Counted from the stretch's first letter, positions 37,601 to 49,719 are shown. The stretch: DNA of 64,000 nucleotides from Strigops habroptila (GCF_004027225.2 NC_046360.1:3460001-3524000); one strand, 5' to 3'. The notes: generated from the letters alone by a model not told the origin. Numbers and translations are program-made.

Positions 37601-39709
37601 TTGATACAGCATCTTAATTGTCATATATTTTAAGGTAACACCCACATACACTCTCTGTATGGTAACAAATTCTCTTAGCATGTTGACAGCCAGTTGCTGT
37701 GGGTCTTCATTATGGCTCTTGGGATAATGGCAAGGGCAGGAATAGTGAAGTATACTGATGGGTGATAAACCTAATTTCTGTGGTTGATCTTTCTGTTCCT
37801 CTAACTTCTTAACCTGTATATGATGATGGTGCACCTGAAATGAAAAAGCTGCCTCAGCTAATGGTTAGTTTAAAAGAAAAATAAGGTAACTCTTCTGTGT
37901 GTATGGTTTATTTAAAGTGACTCTTAGTTCTTTGATTAGGAGATTTCGTATCAAAACACCTGGTAACTCAGTCTGTGTCCCAAACACACATTTTTTCCTA
38001 TATTTCTTATTTTTTTTCCTGTATTCCCAAACTTCTTCCACAGTGCTGTGCATTGTGCTTCTGTGGCTTTGTCTGCAATACCCTGCTGTAGTAATTTTGA
38101 CTGACAAATCCCTCATTCCCTATTTGTAAACGGCTTGTTTCCAATCATGTAAATACTCTCTAATTTCCCAGCTGATTTTCTTTTCAACTCGACAGATTGA
38201 TTACATCGATGGCAAAGGGAGAGGAGTAATTGCTACTAAAGAATTTAATCGAGGAGAATTTGTAGTTGAATATCATGGGGATCTCATAGAGATCACAGAT
38301 GCTAAGAAGCGAGAGGCGGTGTATGCTCAAGACCCATCCACTGGCTGCTATATGTACTATTTTCAGTACCTCAGCAAAACGTACTGGTAAGCTTGTCTTC
38401 CCTAAAAGTGTGATAGTTGAGTGATAGAGGCTTTGAATGCTGCAAAGCCTTTTCTTGGGTTTCATGCAAAAAAAATTAATGGGAACCATGAATTAGGAAA
38501 TCTTTTTGAGTACTGTTTCATGGTCCAAGAGCCTCTTGTACCTCTGGGCTAAAAGGAATGGTAGGTGACTCAGGGCCCTGTTCTCTGATGTATAGCTATA
38601 GGGAGAGTTGTATCTGCTTGGATAAGACTTCTAGCTCTGCCATGGGCTTCTGCCTAAATTTGTTCTCTGTAAAATTAACTATTTTTCCTGGGTTGCGAGG
38701 AATTTGTTTGAAAAGCAGCATGGACAAACTCAAAGAGAAAGGTTTCCTTGAGCTGTTTTTGACTGGGTCTTCTCCTTTCTCTTAGTGCCTGACACCCACC
38801 CCATGTGTGTGCCTTATCACTCTGATTTGCTATTTCATTTGCCCCAAACTCCAGTTCTCTCAAAGCAACTACTCAGGTTGTTCTTTCCTCCTTGGCTGAT
38901 GCTACTGGAGTGTGTGCCACTAAATCTGTATGTTAATTGCTTTGAAGTGTCCTATATTCTAAGTGTCTGACTTGTAGTCTGTAACAATAGCTGCCATAAT
39001 GCTTTGTGCAATGAGGGGCACTAAAACTTTAGGATCCAATCTCTGGAAGCTGGTCATGTAGTATTTAGGTATTCACAGCTTTCTATGTGAGTAGAGACTC
39101 TTACTGGCTTATTCAGTGGATACTACTTAGCTTGGATGCAGCTTTACTGAGGGGAGGGTGTTTAAGGTATTGAGCCTTTCTGGTGGTGTTCTACATCTGG
39201 ATTCTGCTGTTTCTCATGAACAGTTGAGAGCTGCTTGGAAACAGGCAGCTCAAAATCATAGTCCAAAGTTTTCCATTCTCTGGGGTTTGTGCTAACTTAA
39301 ACTGAAACAATTCTGGGAGATTACCTACATGCCATATTATGTGCTCTCTGTTTAATCATATGAACGTGTTCTGTTTTCCCTTCATTGTTTCAAGCCTCAT
39401 GTGGATTCCTCATTCTTTATCTGATTTGCACTTTGGTTTTGTCCACATCATGACTGTGTGATATGCAGCAATCCTGCATTCTGTTCTTGTTCTTTCAGTG
39501 TCGATGCTACAAAAGAAACTAATCGCTTGGGAAGACTGATTAATCACAGCAAATGTGGCAATTGTCAAACAAAGCTTCATGACATTGATGGCGTGCCTCA
39601 TCTCATACTCATAGCTTCCAGAGACATTAAAGCAGGTGAAGAACTGTTGTACGACTATGGAGACAGAAGCAAAGCTTCCATAGAAGCTCATCCATGGCTG
39701 AAACACTAA
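31658..39709 (+). CDS. KMT5A: Histone H4 lysine-20 N-methyltransferase KMT5A (SETD8, PR-Set7)
   Basis: KMT5A monomethylates H4K20 in chromatin and acts in mitosis, replication control and genome stability. Eight coding exons join in frame: 31658-31667, 31981-32075, 34135-34291, 35842-36061, 36837-36921, 37274-37333, 38196-38386 and 39499-39709. They give 342 residues (human about 352). The 10-nt first coding exon plus the second reads MAKGRNMPKARAG, matching human MARGRKMSKPRA. A PIP-type QSKIYSYLNP lies at about residues 42-51. The PCNA-dependent degron NRKVTDYYPVRR is at about 168-179. The SET domain fills the C-terminus, with GKGRGVIAT (about 215-223), EYHGDLI (234-240), RLINHSKCGNC (285-295) and LLYDYGDR (322-329), and ends HPWLKH. 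All SET motifs are intact. The third intron ends in a tandem cagcag acceptor, so a form one residue shorter is possible. Confidence 0.97.
32076..34134 (+). other. KMT5A second intron
   Basis: This intron runs from the gtaagc donor after GAGG codons to the ttttag acceptor before GAG AAT. The first 300 bp are CpG-rich and the rest is T-rich and unremarkable. A 195-codon open frame at 32191-32778 continues from the GC-rich part but shows no family resemblance and lies inside the intron. Confidence 0.7.
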
Positions 39710-41750
39710 TTCTTCATCTTAGTTTGGGATTTTTTTGGACTGAGTGGGTCCACTGGCTCTACAAGGAGTCAGTGGATGGTTTTTTCCCCCGTCCTCACTT
39801 CCCTCAGCTTTCTTAGTGGACTGCTTATGGTGTTCTGAGCTCCTTAAAAGCTACCTTTTTGCTTTGCGGTATTTAAATGCCTATTACAGTTTTCCAGGCA
39901 GGCTTGAATAATTGATCTTAGATTGCCAAACCTTTTTATATCATAAAAGGAAACCCTCCCTAAAATTTAAATACTTCTGCATAGTGACCGGTGCCACTTG
40001 AGCATGCAGTCAAAGACTTCCACAGAAACTTAATCACTTGGGTTGTGCTTCTGCTTTTGCAGTGAAATCTCATGCTCCACTTCATGGGGTGATGAATTTG
40101 GCATTAGCTTTATGACAGCAGATGTACATCTGTACTCTGACGTGTACATCCAGTGGCTTCACTGCTTGTCAGACTGCTGCTTACAACCTGGTGCTGACAG
40201 GCTTCTTTGAGATGAATGCTACTATCATTCTCAAATAAGTTGTGGTAGGGATCCAGTTCTTCCAGTATCTCATGTGGGCAGTGAACTTTAAATGCACTGG
40301 TGCTGAGGGAAATCCATGGTCAAATTGGCTGCTTTCTTTAGAGAAATAACTCCAAGCCAAAGGAGGATGGATTTTGATAGACTGGGTTGATACTGAGTAG
40401 AAGTGTGAAGTTCTATCTTCACAGTGAGAATCAATGTTTGACATGACTTGTTTTCTAAAAGAAGGTACCTTTTTATAGCTGATGGCTGATTCTTGGAGGT
40501 GTCTTCCAGAGGATTTTTTAAAGAAGTAAAAGAAAAAGCTCTCTCCAAAAATTTTTTTTATTACCTTCCTATGCTAATTAGCCACATCAGAAGCTATTTA
40601 TTTACTGTGAATGCTTGAAGTAGAGCATAGCGCTTCCAAAAATAGGAGTCATCTTCATATGCAGCTTCAAACTGTAATGATGGAGTTGATGCAATGAAGA
40701 AAGTAGATTCCTTATTGCCTGGTCCTGTAGGTCTGTCAGCATGGTCCCACTGTCTTAAATGGGAGTTGAGTGCTCAGCATCTTGCAGATGTTTGTAATGT
40801 TACTGTTGGAGAACCAAATCCGTGATATAGGCGGGCAATACAATGCAGGTCCTTTATGTTAAAGATGAATTCTTACCAGTTGGAATTTTTGCCAAGGCAG
40901 GCTTGGCATGTGTGTAGATGAAGATGGCTGTGAGCCATCAGCCACGCTTGCTGCTGGAAGGGGTCAGCAAGGGATCTGTGGCTCTGTTAATGTCTTCTAT
41001 TCCTCACGTCTTGAAGGCTGCTGCTGTTCCAGCTAATGCCCTCTAGGACAATCTTAGATGCTTGCCTATATGATAGGTCACATAGCAACAACATCCTGGG
41101 TGTATGCTTCAGCAGCAAGAGAGGTGGCTTAGTGATGTATTTTTTAAATTAAAAACTTGAAGACAATGTCTCTGTAAAATAAAGAATATATTTATTATTG
41201 ATGAAGTGGCTGCTATAGTACCTGTCTCCATTGCAGATCATTAGCATTTTGAAAGAAAGCTGTGAAAATCATTAGCCATTAAATGCTTTATATTATTTAC
41301 TACTAAACACAAGGTCAGGGGTGGCCTGTGTGTGTTTGCCATTTCTGAAGAATTAACTGGAGACCTGTTACCTTCCATATACTGAGTTACAGATAAGCTT
41401 TGTTGGCAGACTCATTTGAGTTGGCACTTGACTCTTCCCTGGTCTCAGTCTCTGGTAGCAGAGACTACAGCAGTGTGTACAGGATCCTCTTGTACTAGAG
41501 CACTTCCCTTAAGTCAAAGTTGGAAGAAAATGCTTCTCTTAATTTTATTTTATTTAAGCATTTGCCTATTCTCTATCAGGTTGAATAGCTTGAAACCTCT
41601 GTTCTTCCACATCACTTTTGTAAACAAGAAAGGGGGAAGATCTCTCCCTGTTTTATATAATAGGAAAATTGTCTTCTCTGAAATGCTTAACTGGTAATCA
41701 AGTAGCACTGCATCGGAAGATGGTAATAAAGCTGATGTTGCACTGCATAT
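39710..41750 (+). other. KMT5A: KMT5A 3' UTR with two candidate poly(A) signals
   Basis: The 3' UTR begins after the TAA at 39707-39709. AATAAA is present at 41178-41183 and again at 41725-41730, so transcripts with 3' UTRs near 1.5 kb or 2.0 kb are both plausible. No coding frame or repeat is apparent between the stop and the first signal. Confidence 0.65.
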
Positions 41751-41759
41751 GTATCCTTT

Positions 41760-43250
41760 ACTTTTTTAGGAACTGATATATAGAGATCACATATATCAAA
41801 TACTCACACTTTCTTTATAAAACACATCGTAAATGGTAAACTGAAAAGAATCATTTCAGCTTTCATTATTGTCTCCTTCCCCTAACTGCAAAGAGTGGCC
41901 TAAGGCTACCGCACAGTCTTCTGTGCCTCTGTGTAATTTGTGCAGTTTATTACCTGCAGTTGTTTCATTAAGACTTCATAGAGTGATTGGTGTGTTTTGG
42001 GATATAAGTCCCCCTCCCCTTTTAAAGGAGATTGGAAAGTGCATCCCTGGATAAACCACAGAAGAGGACGGAGCTCAAAGCACAGGTAAACATCTCTTTT
42101 TCAGCTTGGGGGAGTATCCTGGCTGTTGCTGATGCATGTCTGGTTCTTTTTTCTTTTCTTTCTCTAAACACAAAGCCCCTACTAAGGAAATGCAGTAACT
42201 TCCTTCCCTGCTCCCATGCCCTAGAAAATACATCACAGGGGCAGAACCAAGGCTTACGAGGACTCTGAAGATGGCAAAATGACTTCAGCAGTTCTGTGCC
42301 CCGGCTAAACCAGCTTGCTCAGGTCAGACATCTGTGATGCTGCTTTGCTAGTGTACAGTTGCTAACAAATTCTTTTTGAAAGGAGTCTGCAGTTCTGCTA
42401 AGCCACGTGCACACTTTGCATCTGAGCAGAGGCACAGTGAAGTGTCCTATATTTTTCATGCTGCTCATGTGTGAGAGGGAATCAAAAGATTTCAGAGCCT
42501 GCTTTTGCTTCTGAAGAGTCAGATCATGGTTTGATACCTGTCACTGCCCTTTTTATGTCTGTTCAGACTTGTCTGCTCTGGAAATCTTACTCTTCTGAAT
42601 GTGGAACCTAATTGTTATCTTTCAAGTTTCTTTTACTACTACTCTGTTTGGCCCATATGCTTCACTAGGGATAAATCTCATTACTGGGGCTAATACACTG
42701 CTTGTGACAGTTGACTGAAAGAACAGAGATAATGAAAAATAGAATTGTGTACCACAGGGGCCCTTTAGCTGTCAGAAATGGAATGTTTGGTGCATCTGTT
42801 CCAGTTTGAGTGTGTCTGCACATCTTAGACACCAGTGCTTCCTGTGGGCAGAGCATGATGCACAGCATTTCTTACCTTGCTGTGCTCTTTGCTGCCGTCT
42901 TCCATCTTGACCCCAAAAAGCCACTCCTGCCTGTGCAGGGGTTTTGTTGTTGCAGCCCAACTGCGTCTTTTTGGGTGGGATGTGACAGGCATCTGCTGCC
43001 TGCGTATTGCCCATCTGATGCAAAGAAACAGTACTAAAAGCAGTGCTGGGGTTTTCTTCAAGTGGGTTGTGTTAGCAAGGTAAGGTAACTACTTCCTGCA
43101 GAAGAGCAGCTGAGGCTGCAACCCCAGTGGGTTCTTCCTTCCCAGCGCTCCTCTGTGAATGGTGTGTGTGTGTCTTAACAATATCTTCCTCTTTCGGGAT
43201 CGGTTGGGCTGAGCATTTTGACAAGTGAACAGGAAAAAAAGTGGTAGTGC
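41760..43250. other. Intergenic interval between KMT5A and RILPL2 3' ends
   Basis: The two genes converge here. I see only short chance ORFs and no exon, RNA gene or intact repeat, apart from the CR1 tail starting at 43253. Confidence 0.55.
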
Positions 43251-43252
43251 AG

Positions 43253-43545
43253 ATCACAGAATGGTTTGTGTTGAAGGGACCTTAAAGCTCATCCAGCTCC
43301 AGCCCCTTGCCACGGGCAGGGACACCTTCCACTGGAGCAGGTTGCTCCAAGCCCCTGTGTCCAACCTGGCCTTGAACACTGCCAGGGATGGTGCAGCCAC
43401 AGCTTCTCTGGGCACCCTGTGCCAGCGCCTTAGCACCCTCACAGGGAAGAACTTCTGCCTTATGTCTAATCTGAATCTACCCTCTGTCATTTTAAAGCCA
43501 TTCCCCCTTGTCTTACCACTATCTGCCCTTGTAAAAAGACATTAT
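43253..43545 (-). mobile_element. CR1 LINE 3' tail, minus strand
   Basis: On the plus strand it begins atcacagaatggtttgtgtt and passes through gggacaccttccactggagc and aacctggccttgaacactgc to ttctgccttatgtctaatct and cccttgtaaaaag. This is the reverse complement of the CR1 3' end, so the element reads leftward. At about 290 bp it is the longest CR1 remnant in the window. It ends within about 50 bp of the RILPL2 poly(A) signal. Confidence 0.92.
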
Positions 43546-43589
43546 CAGAGGCTCTTTTAATAAGAAGAAAAACCACCTTTGTATAAACA

Positions 43590-43595
43590 TTTATT
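43590..43595 (-). terminator. RILPL2: RILPL2 poly(A) signal
   Basis: TTTATT on the plus strand reads AATAAA on the gene strand, about 230 bp beyond the RILPL2 stop codon. It predicts a short 3' UTR that ends just before the CR1 tail. Confidence 0.65.
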
Positions 43596-43825
43596 CTCTA
43601 CATGTGTGTAACATCTGGCAGGAATCTAAGAAATACAAAAAGTGTCAAACAGTTTCTAAAAAAGCCAAGTAAAAATCTATTCCAGAAGAATATTATACAA
43701 CACGATTTTGATTACTTCTCTACAGTAAGAGTGATGATTTTCTTCCCGTCATTGACTCCCCTAACACCCTGGTGGCCCTCAGCAGCACCACTTCTGCTCA
43801 GGAGTGGTTGAGTTCTCGAGGACGC

Positions 43826-46800
43826 TCATTTTCCATGTTTAAAAGAGAACCTGAAAAAAAGAGAAATAAAAATACACCAACAAAAAGGAAACAACAATGT
43901 ACAACTGGAAAAGAAGGAACAGCCCTTGAGGCAGCTGTGTCAATGGGTTCTGCTATTTTGGGGAACTTTAGAGATGTGGCCCAAGCGTGTGGGTACTGTG
44001 TGCGGCTGCCTTGTCCAGTGGGAGCCTCCAGGGCCAGCCAGCATGTTCCCACAGCACAGGCTGTGTGTGCTAGCAGGGGAGGCCAGGGGCACATAGTTTT
44101 CCTCTGAAATGCTTATTTTTCCTAGAAAAAAAAAAGTGAGGCCCCACTTGCCTGGGTGGAGGTTGCATCCTGTGGAGTGCTCTTTCCACAGGAAAGGATT
44201 TCTCTATCGGGTTTTAATTTTGCAGGGAGAGGAGGAGAAAACAATAAGCAGCCAACTAGGCTAAAGTTCAGAATTCATCCCTGGATTCACCAAGCATGAA
44301 GCCTGCTCTATTCTCCCAGAAAATAACATGCAGACACGAACTTACAGCCGTTTGATGATTGTCTTCTCCTCGCTGTCCTTGCTGGGCCCACAGCTGCTGC
44401 CCTTGGCTTCTTTTTCCAGTTCTTCAGTTTGGTCCTTTCTCTGTTGGATGATCCCACTGGGAAAAGAAGTGGGTTTATTCATTTAGTTTTTGTGGGTTTA
44501 TTTTTTTTGTGGTTTTGTGCATAATGTGGCATTGCATGTAAAACCCTTCACAGGACAGGGGCAGCAGCCTGGCCCATTGTAATGAATTGCTCTTGTTTTC
44601 CCTAAATACTGCAACATAATTTTGCTTAGGCTGTGCTTTAATGAGAACACTACAAATGTAATGAGTTCACTTCTCCATGGAGGAAGAATGGCAAATCATG
44701 ATAGGAGTGAAACGGAAGTCTAATTACATGTTGGATTTGTACAAAAGCCCAAAGAGAACAGCAGGGTGCAGAGACAAACTGAATTTCTGCATGGATGGAT
44801 CTATGGCACCTTCAGTGCAGCCACGAAAGCTCCTACTATGCAGCTGGGAACAGATGGGAGATTCCCAGCTTCCCTGCAAAGCAGGTGCCTGTTCCTCTTC
44901 CCATCCTACAAAGGAGAAGAGAAAGTAGATTCCGTCATCTTACTCCGATGCTGCTGCACTCTGCAAGGTTGTAATTGCCTCTTTTAGGCAAAAGCTTCAG
45001 TTCTACCAAGAGATGTTTCCCTGGCTTGGAATGGGGATAGATTTTCCCAGCTGCCACACATTGTTTTCACAGCGTGCCAGTTTGCTGTCCTGAGCTGACC
45101 TCATTTATCTTGAGAGCTGAGCGGACCAAAGTTTGTGCCTGCAGTAGCTGAAGGCTGGAAGTAGCTAAACACCACCCAACTGGACCTTGGAACTACAAAT
45201 ACAGGAGAGTATCTAGAAACTGGTGTGGCACCAGGCACGGGATGATTCTGGGGCAGATTCTCCTCTTAGAGAAATGGGACTATGAGCTGTTTGGTGGCAC
45301 TGCAGATCCAGCTTCTACTCAGAAATCATGATGTAAGGTGCAATCCCCAAACATCACCAGTCATTTTCAATCGTTCTGTGTAAGGACATCAGTTACCTTG
45401 TGCTATGTGGAACTTATTTCCAATATACACAAGCCATTTTAGAACATGTACATATTCTCTTCCCCTGCACAGCTACTCTTTATGGCCATACAGTTAGAAT
45501 TTTATGTGCATTTTTAAGGAGAAGATGGTTTTTGGTTTAAGATGTAATCTTGTACACAGAGATAACCGTGTAGAATTACTTGAACTGAAAAGCAGGTCTC
45601 TAGGTGCACAGCACTGTGACTTAAATCACTCAAAACCTGATTCATTCACACTGTTAATGTTTAACTTGGGCTGTAACACACTGTGTAACACGGCTGGGAA
45701 AGCAAAGCATGAAGCCATTGCAGCGGAGCCGTGCCTCGTCATGCTATGGGAAGTGCTGTCAAGCAGTTCGTAAACTGACTTCTTGGATTTAACTTTAACT
45801 TCTTGGCTTAACCTGCCCATTATAGATAAGGCAAAGGGTGGGTTACTGTACCTAACAGGTTGTTGCTGAGGTATCTCAAGTGAAATCTAAGGCGCTCAGA
45901 CATTTTGTGTCTAGATAAGTAGTTTCTTGCCCCAAAGAGTTGATAATACAGATGAGGATTAGAGGATCAGGGAGAGTAGCTTTAGGGCGTGAAGGAATTT
46001 GTAGCAAAGTCCTTCTTGCATCCCATCCTTGTGCTCAGACCGATTCACTGATTTGGTTTTCTAGACCAAAACCCTGCTCAAAAAGCCCTTGCTTGGCACA
46101 GTTCAGGTGCCTCACACAACCCTCCGGTGGCAGTCTTAAAAACAAAAACCCCACAGCTTATCTTGAATGATGATGAAGGAGCTTAATATTCTTTCTAGAT
46201 CAATCCATACGCAGTGTGGGAGCAAAGGAGCAGTAGATAAGCCAGCGTCCCCAATGGCAAGCTGGAGGAGGAACGAGATTTTGACTAAAGCTGAGATGGA
46301 AACCCCCATGCTCTCTGGTATGTGGCGTTAGACAGGAAGAGTGTGTGTGCAACTGCTGTGACTGCGGAGGTGAATTCGTGTGTGAGAACCCAGCTTGAGT
46401 GTGGAGTAGGAGTAACTACGTAGGCTTACAGTGGTATGGTTACAGGAACAGGCTGTGAACTGTGCAGAGTAAGAGGGAGCTTAGTTTTAAAAGTTGCATA
46501 GAAACTTCATCGTTTCTCCATTTCCTTCGCTCATTTGTAGGCTCTTAAGGAGCACAGATGTTTATCACATCTGGACAGTGTCTAGCCCAGTCTAAGTGCT
46601 CAAACCTGCAATACTCTGATCTGATAAGCTCCCCCAACAAGAAGTGACGTCGTGATATACCTCTTATAGCACTGTAGCTCCTCTTGCACCAGCAGAAGCT
46701 GAGCTTTCAGCTGGTTACGCTCCTGCAACACATCTCGCAGCTCCTGCAGCGTGAACCGGGGCCGATTGGGGTCTGTGAGGTCTATGACCATTTTATCTGG

Positions 46801-48087
46801 CCCAAGGTTGAGCTGTAAAACAAACAGTGGTGGTCATGACCTTGTGACCTGTCAAAACCAAGGCACTCATAGAGCAAAATCTCTGAATTTCATAAATATG
46901 TAGTAATTGTTAGAACTAATAGGAGTTCATCACAGTCCTGATTTTTTTTCCAAGCAGTTAATTAGAGCTTTCCCTGTTATTTTTGTATTCCCTTGGTGAC
47001 TGCATTTCCCAGCCAGTACAGGGCCTGACTGTGACGGGCTCCGACCACAGCTAAAAGCAAACTCTCTGTTCCCAAAGAATTTGCAATCTATCTACTTTGC
47101 CAAGAAGCTGCTTTTATCTGCTCTTCTGATGACCAGAAATACCAAGCAATCTGTCTAATGTCACAGCAAAACTCTGTGGCAGAGAGAGGTAAGAGCTGGA
47201 TTTTCCTTTCCTCATTTACGATCTTTGTGGCAACGATTTTCTCGGTCACAGACACCATTTTCCCTTTCACAGAGAAACAAAGCTTTAGCGTTTGCACCTA
47301 TTGCAAACTGGTGCTGTGTGAGAGCTCAGCAACGGTGGATTTGTGCTCTGAAAACCTGTCTGTGTGCGTGTGAACTTCACTAGCACAGCATGAAGTGAGT
47401 AGTCACAAAAGTGAAACAAGAGTGAGGGATCCACAGTGCTGTGCCTTCAACAACCCTGAAGATCTCTGCTCAGGAAATGGCTTCGAGACCTTACAGAAAG
47501 ACAAGAAGTGAACTTCATGAGACCCGTTCTGCTGCGGTAAAAGCGCCTGGCAGCTGCGGCAGCAGTATTGTCCGACCTATCTGGTGTTAGGGTGGGTTTC
47601 AGGACCTGCATGTGGCCGAGTGGACAGACCACGACCACGTTGTGCCACCTCAAAGCTGCAACCCCAGAGCCACGGCGCCCGTCCATGCTGCGGTGCATGG
47701 CGCGTGTGTCGCATGGTGGGCGCGGGCACCCACCTGCGGGGCGCTGCCTCGGTCCGCCCCTCGCCGCAGCTCCTCCAGCTCCCGCCGCAGGCTGTCCCGC
47801 TCCATGCGCAGCTGCTCCTCGGCGAGGCTGCTCTCGCTCACCAGCGCTTCCAGCATCTCCAGCACCCTCACGATCCTGAACTGCAGCCGGGCCACCGCGG
47901 CGGGCACCCGCGGGCCGGTGCTGAGCTGCAGCAGGTCGCGGCCCACCACGGAGGAGATGTCATAGACATCCCCGGCCGTCAGCTCGAACGGACTCTTCTC
48001 CAGAGCCCTCTCCGGGCCGCCATCCTCCTCCTCCTCCTCCTCCTCCTCCTCCTCCTCCTGCAGCTCCTCCTCCCGGCCCTGCTGCAT
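43826..48087 (-). CDS. RILPL2: RILP-like protein 2
   Basis: RILPL2 is a small dimeric effector that binds LRRK2-phosphorylated Rab8/Rab10 through its RH2 region and myosin Va through its N-terminal part; it works in ciliary and membrane traffic. Four exons (47734-48087, 46661-46812, 44346-44456, 43826-43850) join in frame to give 213 residues (human 211). The N-terminus is MQQGREEELQ followed by an 11-Glu run. RH1 follows with KSPFELTAGDVYDISSVVGR, then a coiled coil (RVLEMLEALVSESSLAEEQL). RH2 is MVIDLTDPNRPRFTLQELRD. Arg135 and Arg137 and Lys154 correspond to the human phospho-Rab contacts Arg130, Arg132 and Lys149. The last exon encodes only the end of LFSFKHGK before TGA. The start was chosen because it sits directly before the acidic leader shared with human. 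Confidence 0.95.
44457..46660 (-). other. RILPL2 intron 2
   Basis: This 2.2 kb intron between the RH2 exon and the 111-nt exon has no recognisable exon, RNA gene or intact repeat. The ORFs are short and unsupported. Confidence 0.6.
48022..48060 (-). repeat. RILPL2: Coding (GAG)n triplet repeat in RILPL2
   Basis: On the plus strand this is an uninterrupted (TCC)n run. On the gene strand it is about a dozen identical GAG codons encoding the glutamate stretch after MQQGREEELQ. Lack of synonymous GAA codons suggests recent repeat slippage. Confidence 0.9.
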
Positions 48088-48772
48088 GCCCGGCCGATAA
48101 CTTCCCCCCCCGGGTTCGGCCGGGCCGGGCCGGGCGCTGCTGCCGGCGGGGCCCGCGGGCAGAGCGGCCCCTCCCGCCGCCGGCGGTTTCCATGGAGGAG
48201 GCCGCGGCCCGGCCGCGCTTCCCGCCCTGCCCCTTCCCGCCCGGCCCCTTCCCCTCAGGAGGCGCCGCCCTCCGCCGCCGGTGAGGGGCCGCGGGTAGCT
48301 TCGGCGCTGCGGGAAGAGCCCTCGCTCTGCACCGCGGTGGGCACCGAACCGGGCCGGGCGGGGAGGGAGGGAGGTAAATGCAGCGGCGGTCCCTAACGCC
48401 ACATTCGCCAGGCGCCATGGCGGAGCGGCTGCGGGGCGCGGGATGGCGGCGGCGCCCCGCCGGGCGGGAGGGGGAAAGGGGGTAAAGGAACAGCGGCGGG
48501 AGCCGGCTCCCATCTGCCCTGCCGCTGCCCACGGGCGCCGGGCGAGGGGGCCGGGGGTCCCCTCGGGGGGTACGGGGTAGGGCCCTCAGGGGAAGGTAGA
48601 GGCCGCGGGTCCCGTGAGCCTGAGGCGGATCCAGGCTCCCCGACATGTTCATTGAGGTGAAGTCAAACAACAGCGACGTTGCTGGTTTATTTAAGTTGGT
48701 CACGCTTTTCGGGATGAGAATACCCTTGAGTCTGTATTTTTACTTATTTTATGTGTTTTTCCCCGCTAGACA
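48088..48772. promoter_or_regulatory. Bidirectional CpG-island promoter of RILPL2 and SNRNP35
   Basis: Only 685 bp separate the RILPL2 and SNRNP35 start codons, which point away from each other. The interval is CpG-dense, has no TATA box and contains a CCATGGCGG (YY1-like) element near 48416-48424. SNRNP35 probably has a non-coding first exon here. A branch and pyrimidine tract ending ttccccgctag at 48769 lies directly before ACAATGAACG. A candidate donor is gtgaag near 48656. Confidence 0.65.
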
Positions 48773-49564
48773 ATGAACGACTGGGCCCCCATCGCAAAGG
48801 AGTATGACCCGCTCAAAGCTGGGAGCATCGATGGCACAGACGAGGAGCCCCATGACCGTGCCATATGGAGGGCTATGCTGGCACGCTATGTACCCAACAA
48901 GGGAGTTACAGGAGACCCTCACCTCACCCTCTTTGTAGCAAGGCTCAATCTTCAGACAACAGAAGAGAAGTTAAAGGAGGTGTTTTCCCGCTATGGAGAC
49001 ATCAGAAAGATCCGTCTGGTTCGAGACCTCGTCACAGGGTTTTCCAAGGGGTATGCGTTTATTGAGTATAAAGAGGAGCGAGCTCTCTTGAAGGCCCACA
49101 GAGACGCCAATAGGCTGGTTATTGATCAGCATGAGATCTTTGTGGACTTTGAACTGGAAAGAACTCTCAAAGGATGGATTCCTCGGAGGCTTGGAGGTGG
49201 TTTTGGAGGCAAGAAAGAATCCGGGCAGTTACGGTTCGGAGGACGGGACAGACCTTTCCGAAAGCCCATCAATTTGCCAAACATGAAAAGTGATTTCTAT
49301 GGAGAAGGATCAGCAGAGAAAAGAAACTGGTCTCGTGAGGGATCAAGGGACTGGAGAACAAGGGACCGAGACCACGAAAGGAGCAGAGACAAGCGGTGGC
49401 CAGAAAGGGAGCGGTCGTGGACTTGGGGTGAAAGCGAGAGGGACTCCAAAGAGGAGAGGAGCAGAGGGAGGGAGAGGAAGGACAGAGACAGGAAGGACAG
49501 GGATAGAGACCGGAGCAGGGAAAGAGACACCAAGAAACAAAGAGATGATGACAAGCACCGGTAG
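48773..49564 (+). CDS. SNRNP35: U11/U12 snRNP 35 kDa protein
   Basis: SNRNP35 (U11-35K) is a U11 snRNP protein of the minor spliceosome and the counterpart of U1-70K. The entire 263-residue coding sequence is in one exon. It begins MNDWAPIAKEYDPLKAGSID, nearly identical to human. A single RRM is present with RNP2 LFVARL (about 53-58) and RNP1 KGYAFIEY (about 92-99). The conserved GWIPRRLGGG and KKESGQLRFGGRDRPFRKPI follow. The C-terminal third is an Arg/Asp/Glu-rich tail with repeated RD and ER dipeptides, somewhat longer than in human (246 residues in total). An acceptor-like ctag four bases before the ATG implies a non-coding upstream exon. Confidence 0.97.
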   Translation: MNDWAPIAKEYDPLKAGSIDGTDEEPHDRAIWRAMLARYVPNKGVTGDPHLTLFVARLNLQTTEEKLKEVFSRYGDIRKIRLVRDLVTGFSKGYAFIEYKEERALLKAHRDANRLVIDQHEIFVDFELERTLKGWIPRRLGGGFGGKKESGQLRFGGRDRPFRKPINLPNMKSDFYGEGSAEKRNWSREGSRDWRTRDRDHERSRDKRWPERERSWTWGESERDSKEERSRGRERKDRDRKDRDRDRSRERDTKKQRDDDKHR

Positions 49565-49719
49565 GTGACAGTGCCTTGGCATTGGGCTGTGTTACCTGCT
49601 CTTACATCCACAGCGTTCCAGCTGCAGGGGCTGTGAGCAGTGTTCCCAGACCCCCTTGCTAGAAGCTCTCTGTAGTTTGGCTGCTAATGCAGTTATGTGT
49701 TGAATTGTTCTTCAGAGGA

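Noticed and set aside
47584-48396. Plus-strand open frame of 270 codons
   Set aside because: It is the antisense shadow of RILPL2 exon 1; its Leu run is the complement of the coding GAG repeat.
47960-48703. Minus-strand open frame of 247 codons over the RILPL2 start region
   Set aside because: It is a different frame from the real RILPL2 exon and its Gly run is the GAG repeat read out of frame.
49290-49611. Frames of about 80-104 codons on both strands over the end of SNRNP35
   Set aside because: They are shadows of the Arg/Asp/Glu-rich tail in other frames.
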